Positions 17,139 through 23,464 of a stretch of 41,265 nt of DNA are shown one piece after another; position 1 is the stretch's first letter, and each line of letters begins with the position of its first letter. The stretch lies in the NCBI GenBank assembly GCA_900764225.1, contig CAAFNG010000339.1, positions 1 through 41,265 of the forward strand. Direction: 5' to 3'. A program made the translations under genes and the position numbers. This DNA comes from Lachnospiraceae bacterium. Its GTDB lineage: Bacteria; Bacillota; Clostridia; Lachnospirales; Lachnospiraceae. Below the pieces are notes generated by a model. That model had not been told where the DNA came from. It saw nothing but the letters and a program-made list of their open reading frames with translations, and did not search any database.

Positions 17139-17158
17139 ATATTATATCTCCATTCCGG

Positions 17159-17809
17159 TTAACGGTAATAATTCATGCTTTTCTCAACCTTCTGCATCAC
17201 AACAGCCACGATCAGGTTGAATACATAATAAAATACAGCAGCGATGACAAAAGGCATCATGGTCGTCTGCGCGCTTGCGATCTGTTTCGCAATGGTGAAC
17301 ATCTCTGCCACAGCCACTACGAACGCAAGTGAAGTATCCTTGACCAGGGTAATAACCTCATTCGTTATGGACGGCAGGATTCTTTTGAGCACCTGCGGAA
17401 GAATAATCCGGAAAAATGTCTGCACACGGTTATAACCCAGGATCTTCGCAGCCTCATACTGTCCCACAGGCATGGATTCAATACCGCCACGGTAGATCTC
17501 TGCAAAATAAGCAGCATAGTTGATGGCAAAGGCAATAAATACAGCGATCAGACTGTATCCCATGGAAATGCGGATTCCAAAGATAAAATACGGTCCGAAA
17601 TATACAACCATCAGCTGCAGCATCAGCGGTGTTCCACGCATGATGGATATGTAGGCGGACACGATTCCACGTATCACCTTGTTCTTTGACATTCTGCCAA
17701 AACAGATCAGAAGTCCCAGCGGCAGAGAAAACAGAAGCGTCACAAAGAAGATCTCAATAGAGACCAACATTCCTCCTGCCAGCTGCTGAAGCATTACACT
17801 AAAACTCAT
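17159..17809 (-). CDS. Amino-acid ABC transporter permease
   Basis: A 216-residue membrane protein of the HisM/GlnP family with about five hydrophobic helices. The permease EAA loop contacting the ATPase is visible as EAAKILGYNRVQTFFRIILPQ near residue 140. The RGTPLMLQLMVVYF segment is the family signature. The start at 17809 has an AGGAGG sequence immediately upstream and is preferred to an in-frame start 93 nt earlier, whose leader codons overlap the inverted repeats. It lies between the binding protein and the ATPase. The homodimeric channel is an inference from the single permease gene. Confidence 0.92.
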   Translation of the reverse strand: MSFSVMLQQLAGGMLVSIEIFFVTLLFSLPLGLLICFGRMSKNKVIRGIVSAYISIMRGTPLMLQLMVVYFGPYFIFGIRISMGYSLIAVFIAFAINYAAYFAEIYRGGIESMPVGQYEAAKILGYNRVQTFFRIILPQVLKRILPSITNEVITLVKDTSLAFVVAVAEMFTIAKQIASAQTTMMPFVIAAVFYYVFNLIVAVVMQKVEKSMNYYR

Positions 17810-17828
17810 TTTTTTCCTCCTGGTTCTC

Positions 17829-17858
17829 GATTTCAGTCCTATAAATCGGACTGAAATC
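17829..17858. repeat. Inverted repeat in front of the permease gene
   Basis: A perfect 11-bp inverted repeat, GATTTCAGTCC (17829-17839) and its complement (17848-17858), with an 8-nt loop. It ends about 20 nt before the permease start codon, so it can fold in the mRNA just ahead of the ribosome-binding site. Confidence 0.6.
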
Positions 17859-17877
17859 TGTAATTCCTGTAAACAAC

Positions 17878-17929
17878 AGGAAATGAGCGTGCCCGGCAAC
17901 ACATTCGTGCCGAAACACCCTCATTTCCT
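17878..17929. repeat. Long composite stem-loop between binding protein and permease genes
   Basis: Outer arms AGGAAATGAG (17878-17887) and CTCATTTCCT (17920-17929) pair perfectly, with an inner CGGCA/TGCCG stem (17894-17898 with 17908-17912). Six T residues follow only on the plus strand. On the coding (minus) strand the tail is poorly T-rich, so it is more likely an mRNA-stabilising or attenuating element than a full terminator. Confidence 0.55.
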
Positions 17930-18019
17930 TTTTTCATGTGGAAAGCTGTTTCCACTATGTTTTCGTTTCTGTCTATTCCTTGATCCGCAAAATTATCATC
18001 TCTGCTGATCTGTTGTTTT

Positions 18020-18042
18020 AAGCGGATATCCTCAATCCGCTT
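18020..18042. repeat. Stem-loop just after the binding-protein gene
   Basis: AAGCGGAT (18020-18027) pairs with ATCCGCTT (18035-18042) around a 7-nt loop, 22 nt past the stop of the binding-protein gene. There is no T run on either strand, which fits a 3'-end protecting structure that favours the upstream cistron. Confidence 0.5.
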
Positions 18043-18063
18043 TCACGGTCTGATCCGGTTAAC

Positions 18064-18954
18064 TTATTTAGATTCAGCTTCTGTATCCTTATCTGCACTG
18101 TCATCGCTGTCTTTCTCGTCTGCTTCCTCGGAATCAAAGTCCTCTGCTTCGTCCGCATCGTCGCTGATGCAGAGCATGGTCTTGTCCAGCTCATATTTAT
18201 CCGCAAGCTTATCAACCTCACCGGACTCATCAAGCTTCTCAACCTCAGCCCATACAAGGTCTTTAAGCTCATCGTTACCCTTCTTGAATCCAATACCATA
18301 CTGCTCATTCTGGATTGGCTCATCAAGGATCACATATTTATCCTTGCCTCTCTGAGAAAGCTGGTAATTGGCAACACCGATGTCAACTGCAACTGCATCT
18401 GCCGCACCGGAATCAATGTTCATAAATGCAGTATTATAATCCGGATTCTCTGTAAGAGATCCAAAGCTCTCCTTCAGCTCCTTGTTGTCATCACTGTTCA
18501 GAGCATCCAGCGCTGCAGATGCCGCCTGCACAACAACATTCTTACCCTTAAGATCCGCAAGCTTCTCAATTCCGGAATCCTTGGCAACCACGATCACCTG
18601 CTCGTTGTTGATGTAAGGATCACTCCATGTATAGTCATCCTCACGTCCGTTGATGGTAAAACCATTCCAGATACAGTCGATTGTTCCGGAATTCAGCTCC
18701 ATATCCTTGGAATCCCAGTTGATCGGTTTCTTAACAAGCTCCCAACCAAGATTATCACATACTTCCTGTGCAAGGTCAAGGTCAAATCCTACATAATCTC
18801 CGTTATCATCTTTATAACCAAATGGCGGATACTCTGCATCAAATCCGACGATCAGGGTCTTATCTTCGACACCTGCCTGTACACTGACTCCTGTTACCAT
18901 CATTCCTATTGTCATCGCTGCCGCCATCACTACTGCAACTGTTCTCTTCTTCAT
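18064..18954 (-). CDS. Amino-acid ABC transporter substrate-binding protein with acidic tail
   Basis: A 296-residue periplasmic-binding-protein type 2 (SBP_bac_3) domain. Residues 1-27 are a signal peptide ending in a VQA-G cleavage site. There is no lipobox cysteine, unlike the usual Gram-positive lipoprotein receptors. The core runs from TLIVGFDAEYPPFGYKDDNGDYVGFDLDLA to about residue 260, with the ligand Arg in NGREDDYTWSDPY. The last 32 residues are low-complexity, with 18 Asp/Glu, which is unusual for the family. It is the first gene of the operon, ahead of permease and ATPase, with its own promoter (19022-19050). AGGAG precedes the ATG. A polar amino acid or cystine is the expected ligand; the precise one is unknown. 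Confidence 0.93.
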   Translation of the reverse strand: MKKRTVAVVMAAAMTIGMMVTGVSVQAGVEDKTLIVGFDAEYPPFGYKDDNGDYVGFDLDLAQEVCDNLGWELVKKPINWDSKDMELNSGTIDCIWNGFTINGREDDYTWSDPYINNEQVIVVAKDSGIEKLADLKGKNVVVQAASAALDALNSDDNKELKESFGSLTENPDYNTAFMNIDSGAADAVAVDIGVANYQLSQRGKDKYVILDEPIQNEQYGIGFKKGNDELKDLVWAEVEKLDESGEVDKLADKYELDKTMLCISDDADEAEDFDSEEADEKDSDDSADKDTEAESK

Positions 18955-18985
18955 GGTTGATCTCCTTTTTTCTGTTATTCCTTTA

Positions 18986-19009
18986 TCACGTGGTCACTCT
19001 ACTACGTGA
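18986..19009. promoter_or_regulatory. Inverted repeat in the ABC operon leader
   Basis: TCACGT (18986-18991) and ACGTGA (19004-19009) form an interrupted inverted repeat with a 12-bp gap, between the -10 element and the start codon. It is short enough to be chance; a regulator site is possible. Confidence 0.3.
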
Positions 19010-19021
19010 AAGCGTACGGTT

Positions 19022-19050
19022 ATAGTAACATACCAAAAAGGACCTGTCAA
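19022..19050 (-). promoter_or_regulatory. Promoter for the amino-acid ABC operon
   Basis: Minus strand: perfect -35 TTGACA (19045-19050), a 17-bp spacer and -10 TACTAT (19022-19027). The -35 overlaps the last codons of the LytTR gene. The spacer contains ACATACCAAAAAGG on the plus strand, a motif that recurs ahead of the XRE-type regulator. Confidence 0.65.
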
Positions 19051-19769
19051 GAGCAAACCTTCTGCTGTGCCAGATAATCTTTATATTTTTCCCGGGATTC
19101 TTTAAGATAGGATCTGGAAATGGGAATTTCCGCCTTACCGATTATAAAACTGTTTTTCTGAAGGGAGGTGACTTTTTCAAGATTGACGCAGAAGCTCTGG
19201 TGACAGCGCAAAAAGGTGCTGTCATTCAGCTGCCCCGAAAAATCTGCAAGCCTGGCGCGGCAGCTTATAATACTGCCATCTATCATATGAAAACTCACAT
19301 TATGAAGATTGCTGGATATGTAAGCCAGATGACTGTGCTGTAGTGTATAAACCTGCGTTCTGTAATGAAAATGCAGAGCTTTTCCGCCTTTTCGTTCACA
19401 GGTTTCCAGCACCGGCTTCAGTACATGCTCCAGTTCTCCGGTCTCCACCGGCTTGATCAGATAATTAAATGAAAACACTTCAAAAGCCTCTTTATAAAAG
19501 TGATCATTCTCAGCCAGCAGCACAACCGGCATATAATTTCCACGCAGACGTATACCGCGCACTGTCTCCAGACTTTCGCCCTTTTCGCCATCCAGCCCCA
19601 TAAACAGAAGATCACATTGTTTATGGCTGTTTTCAAAGCTCTGAAGGAAGCTCTCTCTGCTCCGGTACATAATAATATCCGCATCCGGAACCAAATCGGA
19701 AAGCTGCCCGAAAAGTTTCTGTGCGTCTTTTCGTACTTCATCACATATTGCAATCGTTATCACTGCCAT
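19047..19769 (-). CDS. LytTR-family response regulator with a degenerate receiver
   Basis: A 240-residue regulator. Residues 1-120 are a CheY-like receiver (ITIAICDE at the start, the YLIKPVE lysine region near 107). The position of the phospho-acceptor Asp is glycine: DLLFMGLDG instead of the usual DLIFLDI, with Gly58 at the expected site. Residues about 135-235 are a LytTR DNA-binding domain (VYTLQHSHLAYISSN, FLRCHQSFCVNLEKV, EIPISRSYLKES). No histidine kinase is encoded nearby. It lies directly upstream of the ABC transporter on the same strand, and its stop overlaps that promoter, so it is a candidate regulator of the transporter. Confidence 0.9.
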   Translation of the reverse strand: MAVITIAICDEVRKDAQKLFGQLSDLVPDADIIMYRSRESFLQSFENSHKQCDLLFMGLDGEKGESLETVRGIRLRGNYMPVVLLAENDHFYKEAFEVFSFNYLIKPVETGELEHVLKPVLETCERKGGKALHFHYRTQVYTLQHSHLAYISSNLHNVSFHMIDGSIISCRARLADFSGQLNDSTFLRCHQSFCVNLEKVTSLQKNSFIIGKAEIPISRSYLKESREKYKDYLAQQKVCS

Positions 19770-19887
19770 ACCGTGCTGTCCTTTCTTCTATCTTTCACCG
19801 TCGAAAAATCTTATACGCTTATTTTATTTTCCGAAAAATCCTTCTGCAATATGTGCTCCTAATTGTGCCTTGTTTTTTTACAACTCA

Positions 19888-19916
19888 TTGCAAATCCTGT
19901 GCTATTTTTGTATAAT
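19888..19916 (+). promoter_or_regulatory. Promoter for the XRE-type regulator
   Basis: -35 TTGCAA (19888-19893), a 17-bp spacer and a perfect -10 TATAAT (19911-19916). Transcription should begin near 19923. Confidence 0.65.
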
Positions 19917-19931
19917 AATGCCACTATCTAT

Positions 19932-19959
19932 TACCAAAAGCATCATTACATACCAAAAG
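19932..19959 (+). repeat. Two direct TACCAAAAG repeats after the promoter
   Basis: TACCAAAAG occurs at 19932-19940 and 19951-19959, a 19-bp period that puts both copies on roughly the same face of the helix, immediately downstream of the start site. A similar motif lies in the promoter of the neighbouring ABC operon. The second copy overlaps the Shine-Dalgarno region, which may explain part of the similarity. Confidence 0.4.
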
Positions 19960-19970
19960 GAGAAAAAACA

Positions 19971-21410
19971 ATGTCTGATTTCAGTTGCAAATGCCGGGAA
20001 TATCTGAAGCTCACAGGAGAGACTGTCTATCAACTGGCTGCTTCGTCCGGGCTTGACCGCACCTCCCTACAGCGCATGATCACAGGCAAGCGTCTGCCAG
20101 GCACTGATTTTGTCCGTCAGTTCTGCGATTCGATTCGGATCAATCCCTCGCAACGACAGGAGCTTATGGAGCTCTATAAGATTGAAAAAATAGGCAAAGA
20201 AGTTTACTACAACCGTAAATATATCGAAGAACTACTCAGGGTGATCAGCTCACAGCAGGCTTTTTTACCCAGCGCATTTCACAGGCTCCCGGGCCTTCCT
20301 TTTTACAGAGGCGAATTTTCTCTTGATGTGGAAAAAAAGGTTCTCAGTCTTTTTGAAGATATTCTGCATTCCGGTTCCAATGAGTGTATCTGCACCAATA
20401 TTCCGGCAGACTGCCGCCTTCTTGCACAGACCTTTGCTCATCTTTACCCACAGTACGGCAAACTGCCACCTGTAATCCAGATTCTTCCACTTCATCCGAA
20501 CCCGAAGGCTTCCCCGGACTATAATCGGAACCTGGAAACTTTCCTCTGCACGATCCTGCCTATCCTGTCCGGATTTTTTAATTACCGTCCTTACTATTAT
20601 TATACGCAGTCCGGACACGAAGACCGAAGTTATGAGCTCTATCCTTTTTTCTTTATCACAGAGAAACAGGTTCTGCTTCTATCCTCAGATATGACAACCT
20701 TTATCTTTACAGAAAATCCGGAAGTCATCCGTGCCTATACACAGGAATTTCAACGCATTCTGAAGAATTCCCGGTGCTTTTTCCAGCAGTCCGATTCCCC
20801 GGATCAGATTCTGGATATTTTCAGCTCTATTTTTCAAGCCGAAGCCACTACGAACTTTGCACTGGAATCCCATCCCTGTCTGGCTCTGATGTCTTACGGA
20901 CCGGAATTTATCCATGCCTTATTTGAAAACCGTGATATTGATCTTTCCAGTCCTGTTTATTCTCAGCTGGCTGCTGTTTTGAAACAGCCCCAGTTTACTT
21001 TTACCGCAAACGAAGTTTCCTGCAATTATTTTACGGTAAGCGGAATCCGGAAATTTGCTGAGACCGGTCTTTTTGACGGGCCGTATTCCTACCATCAGAC
21101 ACCTCTTCCGCAAGACATCCGTAAAAAAGCTATCCAGCATCTTCTGGATACCGACATGGGCTATGGCAAATGCAAGATCCTGAAGCATACGCTTCTTCCG
21201 GAAACCGGCATCCATCTTGAAGTCCTTTCGGATTATTCTGTCTTTCTCTGTTTTCTCTCAGAAAAAGGCACCTTTATCTGCATCTATCTCAAGGAAACCA
21301 GTATCGGCCAGGCACTGGATGATTACTTATGCTCTCTCTCCGAGGAAGATGCGATCTACACAAAAAAAGAAGCCCGACAGATTCTGCTCGAACTTCTTGA
21401 ACGGCTCTGA
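19971..21410 (+). CDS. XRE-type regulator with a large unrecognised C-terminal domain
   Basis: 479 residues. Residues about 5-65 are a Cro/C1-type helix-turn-helix (VYQLAASSGLDRTSLQRMITGK as the two helices). The remaining roughly 400 residues are mixed alpha/beta and aromatic-rich, and I do not recognise a named ligand-binding or catalytic domain. The start at 19971 is preferred over an in-frame ATG at 19863 because AAGGAG lies 8 nt upstream and the promoter lies between the two. It diverges from the LytTR gene, and its stop abuts the stop of the minus-strand operon with no spacing (TGA at 21408-21410, facing TGA at 21411-21413). It is probably autoregulated via the repeats at 19932-19959; the target genes are unknown. 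Confidence 0.8.
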   Translation: MSDFSCKCREYLKLTGETVYQLAASSGLDRTSLQRMITGKRLPGTDFVRQFCDSIRINPSQRQELMELYKIEKIGKEVYYNRKYIEELLRVISSQQAFLPSAFHRLPGLPFYRGEFSLDVEKKVLSLFEDILHSGSNECICTNIPADCRLLAQTFAHLYPQYGKLPPVIQILPLHPNPKASPDYNRNLETFLCTILPILSGFFNYRPYYYYTQSGHEDRSYELYPFFFITEKQVLLLSSDMTTFIFTENPEVIRAYTQEFQRILKNSRCFFQQSDSPDQILDIFSSIFQAEATTNFALESHPCLALMSYGPEFIHALFENRDIDLSSPVYSQLAAVLKQPQFTFTANEVSCNYFTVSGIRKFAETGLFDGPYSYHQTPLPQDIRKKAIQHLLDTDMGYGKCKILKHTLLPETGIHLEVLSDYSVFLCFLSEKGTFICIYLKETSIGQALDDYLCSLSEEDAIYTKKEARQILLELLERL

Positions 21411-21824
21411 TCAAGAGCCTGTACTTCTGTGATATTCTCTTGTGAGCTTTTCCAGGAATCTGTCTGTCTCCCCGGAAGCAACCTGCTTCTCCGGGAGGCT
21501 GATAAACTTATCCAGAATTCCGGATATCTCTTTTCTTATGGATTCTTCTACTTTCAACTCATCCTCTGTCTTTTCAAAGTCTTCCTGGCTGTGTACACTT
21601 CGATACGCCAGAAGATATACCTTAAGTGCCTCTTCGGATTTTCTCTCCTGCCATGCATTCCAGAAACAGTCCAGAGCCTTATCCATCTGGAACAGGTAGC
21701 TGTATGCACAGCCCTGATTATGAAAAATCCTCTCCCTCATCTCATCCGTAAACTCTGCAGCGTCGCCTTTATCAATAAGCTTCTGGTAAACACGGATAGC
21801 CCCGACGTACATCCGGTTCTCCAT
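21411..21824 (-). CDS. Downstream half of a split TPR-like protein
   Basis: A 137-residue frame with a predicted helical repeat (YVGAIRVYQKLIDKG, FHNQGCAYSYLFQMDKALDCFWNAW), which resembles a pair of tetratricopeptide units. It is in the same frame as the gene ending at 21912, separated only by two TAG codons (21909-21914) and 28 intervening sense codons. It therefore looks like the C-terminal part of one ancestral protein of about 260 residues. AAGGAG lies 8 nt before the ATG at 21824, so it could now be translated as a separate polypeptide. It is the last element of the DUF5717/DUF5716 operon. Function unknown. Confidence 0.65.
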   Translation of the reverse strand: MENRMYVGAIRVYQKLIDKGDAAEFTDEMRERIFHNQGCAYSYLFQMDKALDCFWNAWQERKSEEALKVYLLAYRSVHSQEDFEKTEDELKVEESIRKEISGILDKFISLPEKQVASGETDRFLEKLTREYHRSTGS

Positions 21825-21911
21825 AAGCGCATCTCCTTTTCGCTTTTCGCGGATATCTTCTGATTCACTGTTCCGTGTTTCAATTCTTCCATTCAGACTC
21901 TTAAGTTCCTA

Positions 21912-22193
21912 CTAGGCAAGATAATTGATCTCTTTAAAAACAGGATACAATATCTCCTCAAGTCCTGCATCCTTTCCGATATACGGACGAAGCTTCGCTG
22001 CAAGTTTCGGAAGCTCCAGCTCATCCTCAAGCCATGTACACAGCTTCCGGTTGATCAGAGAGCTGTCTATAAGATACAGATTGTTATAAAGATAATAGCA
22101 GAGCTCTTCTATGGAATAGATATTGGTGCTGATATTCTCAATGTAAAAAGGCTTCTCTGCTTTTTTTACCTGACATAAAATATATCCGCTCAT
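21912..22193 (-). CDS. Upstream half of a split protein, third gene of the DUF5717/DUF5716 operon
   Basis: A 93-residue frame beginning SGYILCQVKKAEKPFYIENI and ending EINYLA before TAG-TAG. It overlaps the stop of the DUF5716-like gene by four bases (ATGA), so translation is coupled. The pattern SIEELCYYLYNNLYLID suggests a compact helical N-terminal domain; no catalytic motif is visible. From memory, related Lachnospiraceae operons carry one longer gene here, with the same spacing between EINYL and the later LN segment. This suggests the two TAG codons replaced two sense codons without any insertion or deletion. That comparison was not computed. Confidence 0.7.
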   Translation of the reverse strand: MSGYILCQVKKAEKPFYIENISTNIYSIEELCYYLYNNLYLIDSSLINRKLCTWLEDELELPKLAAKLRPYIGKDAGLEEILYPVFKEINYLA

Positions 22194-23464
22194 GCCTGTT
22201 TCCTTTCTTCTGTCTCATCCCAACGTACCAGCTCCTTCCAGATCTTTCCGCTGGAAGGATACATTTCCCCGAATCCAAGATCCTTCACTGTGATCTCACA
22301 GTCTTCAGATGACACATATTTAAGCTCCAGGGACAGCCTTGTAGTTCGATTTGGTCTCTCAGGCAGCCCTTCCAATGCCATAGCCACACGTTTTTTCTCA
22401 GATTCTCCGGGAATACCCACAACAAATACAAGCTCACTGGTGTCATCCAGGATCAGTTCGCAGTGCGCTCCACATTCATACCAGTTATATCCACCCTCGA
22501 TCAGAGGATAATATGCCGGTGAGCCCATTACACGCATATCCATTCCCACATCTGTAGTCACCAGTGAATCGCTTAAGAAACGATAGCCCTTGAGTTTCTT
22601 ATCTTCCAGGCGGTCTTTTCCCGCTATGCAGGCTCCTTTTGCAAAAAGGTTGTTGCCGTAGAACACCTTGCGTCCCTGATGGCAGAGGAGCTTCACCGAC
22701 TGCTGTGCCCACTTCTGGTCAAAGCCCTCTCCTGTAATCTGCACACTGGAAAAGAGCTCTTTTCCCAGTGTCTTATTTACAAAACGGTAAAACTCCACAT
22801 CACGGATCTCATCCTCCGGTGCCAGCTCTGTACTAACCGGATCTTCCATTTTTACAAGAACAGGTCTGGCTGATCCGTTGATCGTCAGCTTGCGGAAAGT
22901 TACCTTATCGTTGGCAAAAGCATACCATCCCACGCTTCGGTTCCATGTTTCTCTTTTCTGACCGAGCGCATAATAGTAAAAACTCTCGCCGTAATCCATA
23001 AGCATATATTTTTCTTTTGAAAAACCAGCCAATTCACAGGCTTTCTGGTAATTTCTCACCTGTGTTCCTGTGAGACCCGGAGATGTAATACATAAGCATT
23101 TTGTATTTTTTATAATATCCTGAATTCCCAGAAATTTCAGGATTTCTCGCAGATAATGTGCCATCAGCTCTTCCGGAGTTTTTTCTTCGCCTGCTACCTG
23201 CATTTTCTCTTCCTTGCAGCAGATATCATAGATATTTCCTATCATGATCCCGCCTTTTTCCCTGGCAAAATATTCCGCCTCCAGTCCGACACAGTAATCA
23301 TCCTGTCCGGTACGGTAGCAGATACAGCCCGGTGCCTCATACTGGCTGCTTCCCACTTTCATGGAAAGAGAGCGGGCTTCCTCTGCTTTTCTGTCGTAAT
23401 AACAGATCTGTGTATATTCTTTTCCAATATCGATTCCTATGATCAGATCACGAATTTCATTCAT
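22190..23464 (-). CDS. Actin/Hsp70-fold protein, DUF5716-like
   Basis: 424 residues. The N-terminus has an actin-superfamily phosphate-1 motif, IIGIDIGKEYTQICYYD. CITSPGLTGTQVRNYQKACELAGF corresponds to the Hsp70 segment before the second phosphate loop, and YGESFYYYALG follows. The expected DLGGGT loop is replaced by GWYAFANDKVTF, so ATP binding may persist with poor or no hydrolysis. VQITGEGFDQKW resembles the adenosine motif. The last 130 residues are a separate beta-rich region ending DLGFGEMYPSSGKIWKEL. It is coupled on both sides by ATGA overlaps to the 1179-residue repeat protein and to the small third gene, which implies a complex. The DUF5716 name is from memory. Confidence 0.8.
   Translation of the reverse strand: MNEIRDLIIGIDIGKEYTQICYYDRKAEEARSLSMKVGSSQYEAPGCICYRTGQDDYCVGLEAEYFAREKGGIMIGNIYDICCKEEKMQVAGEEKTPEELMAHYLREILKFLGIQDIIKNTKCLCITSPGLTGTQVRNYQKACELAGFSKEKYMLMDYGESFYYYALGQKRETWNRSVGWYAFANDKVTFRKLTINGSARPVLVKMEDPVSTELAPEDEIRDVEFYRFVNKTLGKELFSSVQITGEGFDQKWAQQSVKLLCHQGRKVFYGNNLFAKGACIAGKDRLEDKKLKGYRFLSDSLVTTDVGMDMRVMGSPAYYPLIEGGYNWYECGAHCELILDDTSELVFVVGIPGESEKKRVAMALEGLPERPNRTTRLSLELKYVSSEDCEITVKDLGFGEMYPSSGKIWKELVRWDETEERKQA

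Noticed and set aside
21909..21914. Pyrrolysine or general TAG recoding as the explanation of the tandem amber codons
   Set aside because: sigK in the same window ends normally with TAG, and two adjacent TAG codons are not a known pyrrolysine context. Decay, fission or sequencing error are simpler.
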